6,780 nt of DNA from Gemmatimonadota bacterium (GTDB lineage: Bacteria > Gemmatimonadota > Gemmatimonadetes > Longimicrobiales > Longimicrobiaceae). The position numbers and the translations under genes were made by a program. How positions within the stretch are numbered: the first letter of the stretch is position 1; each line of letters opens with the position of its first letter. Location: NCBI GenBank assembly GCA_019348475.1, contig JAHWJJ010000257.1, positions 1 to 6,780 on the forward strand, in the 5' to 3' direction. The notes below the pieces were generated by a model. The model saw only the letters and a list, made by a program, of their open reading frames with translations, was not told the DNA's origin and made no database searches. Below, piece by piece: positions 1 to 6,463 of this stretch.

Positions 1-3000
1 GCCATCTTGTCGCCCACCGAGATCTTGCGCTTCTCGGCCAGGTACACCTTCACCAGCTGCACCACGCCCGGGGGCAGCTCGTCGGGCTGGAAGATCTTGT
101 CGATCTGGCCCTCGGTGCGCTGGCGCACCCGCTCGATCCGGCGCTTGCTCTCGTCGATCAGGCGGCGGAGCTGCTCGTTGGTCGGGCGGTCCGTCACCTT
201 GAGCGTCGTCAGGTCGATGTCGTTGAAGTCCAGCGAATCGGCCACCTCGTCCGTCAGCTGCGTTCCCTCGTTGAAGAACGGCTCCACCGTCCCCTTCTTC
301 AGGAACAGGGCGACCTCCTTGCCGCGGATCAGCTCGCGGATCTCCTCGTCGCGCGCCTCGCCGATGCGCTGGATCTCCGAGCGCTCGAAGGCCCGCAGCT
401 CGCCGATCTTCTGCCCGCGCTCCTTCTCCAGGATCGGGTCGTCGATGCGGCGGCTGAATATCTTGACGTCGATCACCGTGCCCTCCACGCCGGGCGGCAC
501 CTTGAGCGACGAGTCCTTCACGTCCTTGGCCTTCTCGCCGAAGATGGCCGTCAGCAGCTTCTCTTCGGGCGACAGCTCGGTCTCGCCCTTCGGCGTGATC
601 TTGCCGACCAGGATGTCGCCCGCCTTGACGCGCGCGCCGATGCGGACCACGCCGCGCTCGTCCAGGTCCACCAGCGACTCTTCGGCGACGTTGGGGATCT
701 CTCGCGTGATCTCCTCCATGCCGCGCTTGGTGTCGCGAACCTGCAGCTCCAGCTCCTGGATGTGGATGGACGTGTAGACGTCATCCTTGACCAGGCGCTC
801 GGAAAGGACGATAGCGTCCTCGAAGTTGTGGCCGTACCAGGGCATGAACGCCACCAGCAGGTTGCGCCCCAGCGCCAGCTCGCCCCCTTCGGTAGAGGGG
901 CCGTCCGCCAGCACGTCGCCCTTCTTCACGATCTGGCCCTTGCGGACCAGCGGACGCTGGTTGAGTGCCGTGTCCTGGTTGGTGCGCCAGTACTTCTTCA
1001 TCCGGTAGCGGTCGAACTGCGCCAGGCGGCGCAGCGGCTCGTCCGACGAGCCCGCGCCCTCCATCCCCGCATCCACCAGGATGTGGTCGGCCGTGACCTC
1101 CTGCACCACCCCGCCGCGCCGGGCGACGACGACGGCGCCGGAGTCGCGCGCGATCACGCTCTCCAGCCCCGTCCCCACCAGCGGCGCGTCGGGGAACAGC
1201 AGCGGCACCGCCTGGCGCTGCATGTTCGATCCCATCAGCGCCCGGTTGGCGTCGTCGTGCTCCAGGAAGGGGATGAGCGCCGCGGCCACCGAGACCAGCT
1301 GGTCCGGCGCCACGTCCATGTAGTCGATCTCCTCCGGCCGCAGCAGGGGGAAGTCGCCCCGCTCGCGGCAGAGGACGAACTCGTTCTGGAAGGTGAACCC
1401 CGGCGTGAGCGGCGCGTTGGCCTGCGCGATCCGGGCCGCCTCTTCCTCGTTGGCCGACAGCCACGCCGTGATGCGCGTGATGATCGGCGTCACGTGCGTG
1501 GTGCGCCCGCTGGCGCCCAGCAGCGCGCGCCCCACCTCGCCCTCGGGCGGCAGCGCGGGAACGCCCGAGGTGTAGTCCAGCGCCACCTGGTCCGGCGTGT
1601 CGCCCCAGTCCTGCACGTCCAGCCCCTGGCTCTGCCGCTCGAACAGCGCCTCGGCCACCTCGGCCGTCAGCACCGTCCCCGGCACGCCCAGCACGGCGGC
1701 GGTGGTGGGCTGGAACACGCGCACGGGGAGCGACATGGGGTTGCGGATGGCCTCGGGGGCCACGCCGCGGGCCGCCGCCCCCGCGCGCCGCGACACCACG
1801 CGCACCAGGTTCACCGGCTGGGCCGCAAGGCGGTCCGCCAGCTCCTCGGTGATGCGCTCGCCGCGGCGGGCCAGCACCGGCAGCGCCGCCAGCACCTCCT
1901 CCCACTCCGTCTGGCCGATCTCGCCCGCCAGCATCCGCGGGAAGAGCGCGCTCCAGTCCGCCACGTCCTCCGCCAGCTCGGCGCCCACGATCATGGCGCG
2001 GAACACCTCGCGCCCGCGCGCCGCGTCGATGGTCTCGCCCTTCTTGGCGAACACCCGCGCCCGGTCGCCCAGCACCAGGCGCACCGCCTCCTCCAGCTTC
2101 GCCTCGGCCGGGTAGCGGATCAGCGCGCGCACCACCTTGCGGTACGGCGTCTCGATGAAGCCCAGGTCGTTGATACGGGCGTACGTCGTAAGCGAGTTGA
2201 TCAGGCCGATGTTGGGGCCTTCCGGCGTCTCGATCGGGCACATGCGCCCGTAATGCGAGTAGTGCACGTCGCGCACTTCGAAGCCGGCGCGCTCGCGGGT
2301 CAGGCCGCCCGGGCCCAGCGCGGAGAGACGCCGCTTGTGCGTCATCTCGGCCAGGGGGTTGGTCTGGTCCATGAACTGGCTCAGCTGCGACGACCCGAAG
2401 AACTGCTGGATCACCGCGCTCACCGTGCGGGCGTTCACCAGGTCGTCGATGTTGATCTTGTCGGGGTCCGACACGATCGACATGCGCTCGCGCACCAGCC
2501 GCGCCATGCGGCTCAGGCCCACGGAGAACTGGTTGGCGATCAGCTCGCCCACGGAGCGCACCCGGCGGTTGCCCAGGTGGTCGATGTCGTCGGTGTCGCC
2601 GCGCCCCTCGTGCAGCTCCACCAGCTGCCACAGGATGGCCAGGACGTCCTGCGCCGTGAGCGCCGTCATCCCCGCGGGCGGCACCGTGTAGCCCAGCGCC
2701 TCGAAGGCGGGGGCCAGCCGCTGGTTGATCTTGTAGCGCCCCACGCGCCCCAGGTCGTAGCGCTTGTTCAGCGACTCCTCGGTGTACTCCGAGTAGTCGG
2801 TGCTGGCCACGTTCCCGTTGCCGTTGGCGTTCAGCTCACCGGCCACGAAGAGCGAGGTGCGCGGCTGAAAGAGCAGGCGCCAGACGGCGATGTACACCTG
2901 CACCACCCGGTTCAGCTCGTACACCAGCACGCGGCTGGGCTTGCCGCCCTTTTCCGCGCGGTCGTCGCGGAAGCTTTCCCACACGTACTTGATCCCGCGC

Positions 3001-4295
3001 TCCTGCGCGAAGCGCAGCATGCGCTCCTCGGCCGACCGCTGCGCCTCGCGGCTCATGGGGTCCACCGGCTGCGCGCCCCGCTCCGCCCACGCGTTCAGGA
3101 AGTCGGAGACGTGCATGATGGCGTCGCCCTCCGCCAGGAACTCCTCCTCGGTCCACACGTCGGGCGCGGGGGCCGTTCCCGGGCGCACCAGGTTGTGGAT
3201 GGCGAAGAGCGAGTCCAGCGTGCCGCGCGTGGGGTCCTTGCCCAGCGTGGCGCGCAACGCCGTGCCGCTCTGGCCGCGGGCGCGGAACACCTGCACCGAC
3301 TCGATGCTGCCGCGCAGCAGGCGCCCCAGCACGTCGCCGTTGATCTCGTCGCCGGCGCGCGCGATCAGGGCGCTGCCCACCACGGGCAGGTGCATGATCC
3401 CCGCCTCGCGCAGGGCAGCGTACAGCTCGGGCGTAAGGCGGCGGCCGCGCTCGAACACCTCGCCCGTGGAGGGGAGCACCACGTCGCGGTACAGCACGGG
3501 GCCCTCGGGGCCCAGCCCGGTGGGATCGGGAACGTCCTCGGCCAGGAAGCCGTGGAACACCTCGCCGCGCCGCCCCTCGCGGGTGCCCGCCGTCTCCAGC
3601 GCGCCCAGGGCCACGCTCTCGCGGTCCAGGAACACGCCCAGCACGTCCGCGTCGCGGCTGAAGCCCACCGCCCGCAGCAGCGCCGTGGCGGGGAACTTCT
3701 TCTTCTTGTCGATGTGCACCGCCACCACGTCGTGGATGTCGAGGGTGAACTCGACCCACGAGCCGCGGAAGGGGATGATGCGCGCGCTGTACAGCTTGCT
3801 GCCGTTGGGGTGGATGTTCTCCTCGAACACCACGCCCGGGCTGCGGTGCAGCTGGCTGACGATCACCCGCTCGGCGCCGTTGATGATGAACGTGCCCAGC
3901 GGGGTGAGCACGGGAAGGTCACCGAGGTAGACCTCCTTTTCGATGATGTCCTTGGGACGGCGCTCGTCGCCCACGTCCTCCCACACCACCAGCCGGAGCG
4001 TCGCCTTGAGCGGAGCCGCGTACGTCATGTCGCGCTCCATGCACTCCTCCATGTCGTACTTGGGCTCGCCCAGCGAGTACCGTACGAACTCCAGGGAGAA
4101 GTTCCCGTTCACGTCCGAGATGGGGAAGATCTCGTTGAAGACGCGCTCCAGCCCCACGTCCTCGCGCTCGCGCGCGGCCGCGTCGGTCTGAAGCAGCGTG
4201 TCGAACGCCCGCAGCTGCACGTCGAGGAGGTTGGGGTGCTCCATCCCCGACGTCAGCTTGGCGAAAGAGACGATCGGTTTATTCAGCGTTGCCAA
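1..4295 (-). CDS. rpoB: RNA polymerase beta subunit, partial (3' end outside window), with two large insertions
   Basis: Catalytic beta subunit of DNA-dependent RNA polymerase. I translated 1431 residues from a TTG start at 4295-4293; the frame is open to the window edge, where it ends in VGDKM, before the second catalytic lysine. Universal motifs are in order: SQLHRSPGV (147-155), RPG (371-373), HLGNRRVRSVGE (573-584), the rifampicin region (634-660), PIETPEGPNIGLINS (687-701), DDANRALMGSNMQRQ (1014-1028), NFEDAIV with E1159/D1160 (E. coli E813/D814), and K1430 (E. coli K1065). Numbering matches E. coli to residue 373, then shifts by about +127 by the rifampicin region, +340 by the DDANRALM motif and +365 by GDKM. 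This shows two large insertions, annotated separately. The start was chosen because AGGGAG lies six bases upstream and the following residues fit an N-terminus; a TTG 14 codons upstream lacks a good ribosome binding site. The identity is certain. The expected full length of about 1700 residues is unusual (E. coli 1342, B. subtilis 1193). Confidence 0.98.
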   Translation of the reverse strand, partial: MATLNKPIVSFAKLTSGMEHPNLLDVQLRAFDTLLQTDAAAREREDVGLERVFNEIFPISDVNGNFSLEFVRYSLGEPKYDMEECMERDMTYAAPLKATLRLVVWEDVGDERRPKDIIEKEVYLGDLPVLTPLGTFIINGAERVIVSQLHRSPGVVFEENIHPNGSKLYSARIIPFRGSWVEFTLDIHDVVAVHIDKKKKFPATALLRAVGFSRDADVLGVFLDRESVALGALETAGTREGRRGEVFHGFLAEDVPDPTGLGPEGPVLYRDVVLPSTGEVFERGRRLTPELYAALREAGIMHLPVVGSALIARAGDEINGDVLGRLLRGSIESVQVFRARGQSGTALRATLGKDPTRGTLDSLFAIHNLVRPGTAPAPDVWTEEEFLAEGDAIMHVSDFLNAWAERGAQPVDPMSREAQRSAEERMLRFAQERGIKYVWESFRDDRAEKGGKPSRVLVYELNRVVQVYIAVWRLLFQPRTSLFVAGELNANGNGNVASTDYSEYTEESLNKRYDLGRVGRYKINQRLAPAFEALGYTVPPAGMTALTAQDVLAILWQLVELHEGRGDTDDIDHLGNRRVRSVGELIANQFSVGLSRMARLVRERMSIVSDPDKINIDDLVNARTVSAVIQQFFGSSQLSQFMDQTNPLAEMTHKRRLSALGPGGLTRERAGFEVRDVHYSHYGRMCPIETPEGPNIGLINSLTTYARINDLGFIETPYRKVVRALIRYPAEAKLEEAVRLVLGDRARVFAKKGETIDAARGREVFRAMIVGAELAEDVADWSALFPRMLAGEIGQTEWEEVLAALPVLARRGERITEELADRLAAQPVNLVRVVSRRAGAAARGVAPEAIRNPMSLPVRVFQPTTAAVLGVPGTVLTAEVAEALFERQSQGLDVQDWGDTPDQVALDYTSGVPALPPEGEVGRALLGASGRTTHVTPIITRITAWLSANEEEAARIAQANAPLTPGFTFQNEFVLCRERGDFPLLRPEEIDYMDVAPDQLVSVAAALIPFLEHDDANRALMGSNMQRQAVPLLFPDAPLVGTGLESVIARDSGAVVVARRGGVVQEVTADHILVDAGMEGAGSSDEPLRRLAQFDRYRMKKYWRTNQDTALNQRPLVRKGQIVKKGDVLADGPSTEGGELALGRNLLVAFMPWYGHNFEDAIVLSERLVKDDVYTSIHIQELELQVRDTKRGMEEITREIPNVAEESLVDLDERGVVRIGARVKAGDILVGKITPKGETELSPEEKLLTAIFGEKAKDVKDSSLKVPPGVEGTVIDVKIFSRRIDDPILEKERGQKIGELRAFERSEIQRIGEARDEEIRELIRGKEVALFLKKGTVEPFFNEGTQLTDEVADSLDFNDIDLTTLKVTDRPTNEQLRRLIDESKRRIERVRQRTEGQIDKIFQPDELPPGVVQLVKVYLAEKRKISVGDKM
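1461..2132 (-). other. RpoB insertion B between ETPYRKV and LSANEE, about 213 extra residues
   Basis: Residues 722-945 lie between ETPYRKV (E. coli 588-594) and LSANEEEAARIAQAN (E. coli LSAIEE, 606-611). E. coli has about 11 residues in this interval, so the net gain is about 213. The segment contains three stretches with a related pattern: KKGETIDAARGREVFRAM (751-768), RRGERITEELADRLAAQ (810-826) and PGTVLTAEVAEALFERQ (872-888). The first is the weakest match. The second is close to ERGRRLTPELYAALREAGI in the beta-i4 region (282-300). That pattern resembles the small beta-alpha insert modules known in bacterial beta and beta-prime subunits, so insertion B is inferred to be built from such modules. 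The frame is continuous and base composition is unchanged across both borders. Confidence 0.82.
2316..2396 (-). other. Rifampicin resistance determining region of rpoB (E. coli 507-533 equivalent)
   Basis: Residues 634-660 read GSSQLSQFMDQ, then TNPLAEMT, then HKRRLSAL. The residues most often mutated in resistance keep the sensitive-type identity: Q640 (E. coli Q513), F641 (F514), D643 (D516), H653 (H526), R656 (R529), S658 (S531) and L660 (L533). Position 522 is Ala, as in B. subtilis. The N-terminal site Q148 is also Gln. The natural enzyme is therefore predicted to bind rifampicin, although the large insertions elsewhere are not covered by this reasoning. Confidence 0.9.
2763..3176 (-). 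other. RpoB insertion A (beta lobe), about 118 extra residues
   Basis: Residues 374-511 of RpoB separate the conserved RPG motif from KRYDLGRVGRYKIN. E. coli has about 20 residues there (374-393), so the net excess is about 118. The segment is charged and probably helical, with many Glu/Arg and Trp/Tyr residues. Its first part includes EERMLRFAQERGIKYVWESF. A hydrophobic amphipathic stretch (LVYELNRVVQVYIAVWRLLF) follows, then a short Asn/Gly-rich linker (NANGNGN) before the conserved frame resumes. I recognise no domain family. Both edges rejoin conserved motifs without a frameshift and codon use matches the flanks, so this is a genuine protein insertion and not a sequencing error. It lies next to the beta-i4 insert of the lobe, which is present at full E. 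coli length (about 225-343). Confidence 0.85.
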
Positions 4296-4301
4296 GTGGG
4301 T

Positions 4302-4307
4302 CTCCCT
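4302..4307 (-). promoter_or_regulatory. Ribosome binding site of rpoB, supporting a TTG start
   Basis: On the minus strand AGGGAG lies six bases before TTG (4295-4293). This is the reason for placing the RpoB N-terminus at MATLNKPIVSF. The next in-frame ATG (4244-4242) is 17 codons downstream, inside a segment that aligns with other beta N-termini. Confidence 0.7.
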
Positions 4308-4467
4308 CTCAGCGTGCGTGGATACGGAAAAGCGCAAACGACCCCGACCGAGTGCAATCGGCGGGGTGGCGTACCGTCCGTTGGAATGTGATGATGGTCC
4401 TGCTCGTCATGGCCCGCCGGGTGAAGTGACCGGGAAAGGGGCTCGGGCTCCTGCGCCCGGCCCACGG

Positions 4468-4499
4468 CCGGCGCGCGGGCCCGGGGGCCCGCGCGCCGG
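4468..4499 (-). terminator. Perfect 15-bp GC hairpin after rplL: attenuator, partial terminator or processing site
   Basis: CCGGCGCGCGGGCCC (4468-4482) and GGGCCCGCGCGCCGG (4485-4499) are perfect inverted copies separated by two bases, so the real loop must open the innermost pairs. The structure begins nine bases after the rplL stop codon. The transcript continues as CCGUGGGCC with no U-tract, so it is not a canonical intrinsic terminator. Its position matches the E. coli rplL-rpoB attenuator and RNase III site. The likely role is partial read-through or mRNA processing, giving more L7/L12 than RpoB; stabilising the upstream mRNA end is an alternative. Confidence 0.55.
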
Positions 4500-4508
4500 A
4501 CCGCCCGG

Positions 4509-4898
4509 CTACTTCAGCTCGACGGCGGCGCCCTGCTCCTCGAGCTTGGCCTTCATCGCCGCGGCGTCGTCCTTGGACGCACCCTCCTTGACCGCCTTGG
4601 GGGCGCTGTCCACCAGGTCCTTGGCCTCCTTCAGCCCCAGGCCGGTCAGCTCGCGCACGACCTTGATCACCTGGATCTTCTTCTCGCCGGCCGAGACCAG
4701 CACCACGTCGAACTCGGTCTGCTCCTCGGCGGCCGGCGCGGCCGGGCCGCCGGCGGCGGGCGCGGCGGCCACGCCCACGGGGGCGGCCGCGGTCACGCCG
4801 AACTTCTCCTCGAACGCCTTCACGAAGTCGGCCAGCTCGAGAACGGTCATGTTGCCGATCGCGTCGAGCAGCTCGTCACGGGACAGGGTGGTCGCCAT
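4509..4898 (-). CDS. rplL: 50S ribosomal protein L7/L12
   Basis: Flexible stalk protein of the large subunit that recruits and activates the translational GTPases (EF-G, EF-Tu, IF2, RF3). The product has 129 residues, a normal length. Residues 1-35 form the dimerisation domain that docks on L10 ([20 protein letters not shown]). Residues 36-58 are a mobile Ala/Pro/Gly/Val-rich hinge. Residues 60-129 are the globular C-terminal domain, with the factor-binding surface [19 protein letters not shown] (78-96). The ATG at 4898-4896 follows AAGGAG at eight bases, and the stop is TAG. The gene is co-directional with rplJ, 128 bases downstream of it. As the multicopy stalk protein it needs more expression than its neighbours, which fits its strong ribosome binding site and the hairpin that follows it. 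Confidence 0.98.
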   Translation of the reverse strand: MATTLSRDELLDAIGNMTVLELADFVKAFEEKFGVTAAAPVGVAAAPAAGGPAAPAAEEQTEFDVVLVSAGEKKIQVIKVVRELTGLGLKEAKDLVDSAPKAVKEGASKDDAAAMKAKLEEQGAAVELK

Positions 4899-5026
4899 TT
4901 GTCGGGCTCCTTGGATATCTACAGGTTCAGTACGGTTGTCCAGATCGGTTCGGTTGCCGGCACCGGGCCGGCGGGTGGTTCGCCGCGCCGTGGCGTTCCC
5001 CTGGGGAGCCGCCGGTCCGGCGCAGG
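4899..5026 (-). other. rplJ-rplL intergenic spacer with small GC hairpins
   Basis: There is no gene in these 128 bases. Directly after the rplJ stop the transcript can fold CGCCG-GAC-CGGCG (5010-5022), and further on GCCGGC-CCGGT-GCCGGC (4956-4972). Neither is followed by a U-run and, given the GC content, both may be incidental. The 11-mer GAACCACCCGC (4971-4981, minus strand) also occurs in the rplK-rplA spacer at 6313-6323. Confidence 0.4.
4907..4912 (-). promoter_or_regulatory. Strong ribosome binding site of rplL
   Basis: AAGGAG on the minus strand lies eight bases before the rplL ATG. It is the best placed Shine-Dalgarno sequence in the window, clearly better than those of rplJ and rplA, consistent with the multicopy need for L7/L12. 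Confidence 0.8.
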
Positions 5027-5557
5027 TCAGGCCGCCGCGCCTTCCTTCTGCTGGCGCAGCTGGTCCACGGCGCGGGCGAACCCGGCCATCAGCTGGTTCA
5101 TTCCCCCGGCAAGGCGCGCCATGGGCGCCTGCAGGCCGCCGGCGATCTGCGCCAGCAGCACCTCGCGGGGAGGCATGTCCGCGAGCTGCTTCACCTGCTC
5201 GGGACCAAACGAACGGCGGTCCACCACGCCCACCTTCACGGCGGGGCGGTCGCCGAACTCGCGCGCGAAGTCCGACAGCACCTTGGCCGCGGCCACGGCG
5301 TCGCTGCGCCCGATCACCAGCCCCGTGGGGCCGGCGAAGAACTGGGCGACGTCGGTGAGCTCCAGCCGTTCCAGCGCCCGCTTGGCCAGCGTGTTCTTCA
5401 CCACCACGTACTCCACCCCCTGCTTGCGCAGGCGGCTGCGGAACTCGGTGATCTGCTTTACGCTGAGCCCCGTGAAGTCCGTCAGGTAGAACGCGCTGGC
5501 GCCGTCCAGCCGCTGCTGCAGGTCTGCGACGACGACGTCCTTCTCGTCTCTCCTCAT
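5027..5557 (-). CDS. rplJ: 50S ribosomal protein L10 (stalk base)
   Basis: L10 anchors the L7/L12 dimers to 23S rRNA next to L11. The product has 176 residues. The N-terminal rRNA-binding domain shows the family pattern: [17 protein letters not shown], then [20 protein letters not shown] (25-44), [12 protein letters not shown] (51-62) and [11 protein letters not shown] (73-83). After [18 protein letters not shown] (128-145) comes the long C-terminal L12-binding helix. Its length suggests three L7/L12 dimers rather than two. The ATG at 5557-5555 is one base after the rplA stop (TGA-G-ATG). The only nearby Shine-Dalgarno-like sequence is GGCGGGG inside the last rplA codons, so translation is probably coupled to rplA. 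Most bacteria have an L10-binding leader upstream of rplJ; there is no space for one here. Confidence 0.97.
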   Translation of the reverse strand: MRRDEKDVVVADLQQRLDGASAFYLTDFTGLSVKQITEFRSRLRKQGVEYVVVKNTLAKRALERLELTDVAQFFAGPTGLVIGRSDAVAAAKVLSDFAREFGDRPAVKVGVVDRRSFGPEQVKQLADMPPREVLLAQIAGGLQAPMARLAGGMNQLMAGFARAVDQLRQQKEGAAA

Positions 5558-5558
5558 C

Positions 5559-6254
5559 TCAGCCCCGCCGGTAGAGGTTGGCGTCCACTTGCACGCCCGG
5601 CCCCATGGTGCTGGAGAGCGTCACCGACCGCACGTACTGCCCCTTGGCGGCGGCGGGCTTGGCGCGGATCACGGTGTCCATGAACGCGTTCAGGTTCTCT
5701 TCGAGCTTGGCGGGCTCGAACGAGATCTTTCCGATCGGGCCGTGTACGTTCCCCGTGCGGTCCACGCGGAACTCGATCTTGCCGGCCTTGATCTCACGCA
5801 CCGCCTTCGACACGTCCATGGTGACCGTGCCGGCCTTGGGCGTGGGCATCAGCCCGCGCGGGCCCAGGATGCGGCCCAGCTGGCCCACCTGGCCCATCAT
5901 GTCGGGCGTGGCGACCGCCACGTCGAAGTCCAGCCACCCGTCCTTGATCTTCTGGACGTACTCCGTGCCGACGAAGTCGGCCCCCGCTTCCTCCGCCTCG
6001 CGCGCCTTTTCGCCCTGGGCGATCACGAGCACGCGGGCGGTCTTCCCCGTCCCGTGGGGAAGGACGACGGCGCCGCGGACGATCTGGTCCGCGTGACGCG
6101 GGTCCACGCCCAGACGGACGGCAAGCTCCACCGTCTCGTCGAACCTGGCGAAGCTCAGGTCCTTGACGAGGCTTACCGCCTCGCCCGGCCCCAACGCCGA
6201 ACCCTCTGGCACGCGGGCAGCCGCATCGCGGAACTTCTTTCCGTGCTTTGGCAT
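5559..6254 (-). CDS. rplA: 50S ribosomal protein L1
   Basis: L1 binds the mobile L1 stalk of 23S rRNA, takes part in release of deacylated tRNA from the E site, and in many bacteria represses translation of its own operon. The product is 231 residues, typical for bacteria. The N-terminus [15 protein letters not shown] fits the family and supports the ATG at 6254-6252. Other family segments are [15 protein letters not shown] (43-57), [18 protein letters not shown] (64-81), the L1 signature [19 protein letters not shown] (127-145) and the C-terminal [16 protein letters not shown] (209-224). The gene lies 284 bases downstream of rplK, an unusually large gap because these genes are normally a few to some tens of bases apart. 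It abuts rplJ. Confidence 0.98.
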   Translation of the reverse strand: MPKHGKKFRDAAARVPEGSALGPGEAVSLVKDLSFARFDETVELAVRLGVDPRHADQIVRGAVVLPHGTGKTARVLVIAQGEKAREAEEAGADFVGTEYVQKIKDGWLDFDVAVATPDMMGQVGQLGRILGPRGLMPTPKAGTVTMDVSKAVREIKAGKIEFRVDRTGNVHGPIGKISFEPAKLEENLNAFMDTVIRAKPAAAKGQYVRSVTLSSTMGPGVQVDANLYRRG

Positions 6255-6257
6255 GTA

Positions 6258-6263
6258 CCCCCT
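6258..6263 (-). promoter_or_regulatory. Ribosome binding site of rplA (short spacing)
   Basis: AGGGGG on the minus strand is only three bases before the rplA ATG, a tight and probably suboptimal spacing. A much better Shine-Dalgarno sequence (AAGGAGGA) directly after the rplK stop is too far away to serve rplA. Confidence 0.5.
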
Positions 6264-6373
6264 GCGGCGGAACTACTTCGACGAGTCCTCCCACCGGCGC
6301 GCCGCCTGTCGCGCGGGTGGTTCAGCGGACGGGAACGATCGGCTGCCCCGGCCCCTTGGGACGGAACGGAAGG

Positions 6374-6420
6374 GCGGGAGACCGCTTCCTGGTGTGCGCC
6401 GAACGTTCCGCTTCTCCCGC
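6374..6420 (-). repeat. 8-bp inverted repeat with internal palindrome in the rplK-rplA spacer
   Basis: GCGGGAGA (6374-6381) and TCTCCCGC (6413-6420) are perfect inverted copies, extended one pair by G6373 and C6421. The 31 bases between them include the 8-bp palindrome GAACGTTC (6401-6408). The repeat could form a stem-loop in the rplA leader RNA. I cannot tell whether it is an L1 operator, an operator for a DNA-binding protein or chance. Confidence 0.35.
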
Positions 6421-6463
6421 CTGCGGCGGGCCGCGGAGCGAGTCCGGGGCCGCCGTGCTGACG

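Larger units (their letters stand above)
4296..4508 (-). other. rplL-rpoB intergenic spacer (213 bases)
   Basis: No gene is supported here. The upstream part, next to rplL, holds the strong hairpin at 4468-4499. The remainder is an untranslated leader to rpoB. A 60-codon minus-strand frame (4465-4283) crosses the rpoB start in another phase and has no recognisable product. A TTGCAC hexamer occurs on the minus strand (4352-4357), but no convincing -10 element sits at a suitable distance, so I do not call a promoter. E. coli also has a long untranslated spacer here, where attenuation and RNase III processing lower rpoBC expression relative to rplJL. Confidence 0.7.

Noticed and set aside
781..2631. 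A 616-codon minus-strand frame inside rpoB
   Set aside because: It is in a different phase from the true rpoB frame and translates to an Arg/Gly/Ala-rich low-complexity protein with no motif; it is a shadow of rpoB.
2835..2925. Hydrophobic stretch in RpoB insertion A as a membrane segment
   Set aside because: The stretch is interrupted by Glu, Asn and Arg residues at helical spacing and lies inside a cytoplasmic polymerase subunit; an amphipathic helix is a better reading.
4310..4360. Possible promoter for rpoB with TTGCAC as -35 hexamer
   Set aside because: No TATAAT-like sequence occurs at 16-18 bases from it on the minus strand, and one hexamer in a 213-base spacer is not enough.
762..4391. 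A 1209-codon open frame on the plus strand
   Set aside because: It is antisense to rpoB over nearly its whole length. The rpoB frame on the other strand is undoubtedly real, and the product is a low-complexity His/Arg/Ala/Val-rich shadow produced by G/C-biased codons.
4283..4465. A 60-codon minus-strand frame between rplL and rpoB
   Set aside because: It overlaps the rpoB start in another phase, has no recognisable family and no convincing Shine-Dalgarno sequence; more likely untranslated leader.
5589..6461. A 290-codon plus-strand frame covering rplA and part of the spacer
   Set aside because: Antisense to rplA with shadow-like composition and no good ribosome binding site or recognised domain.
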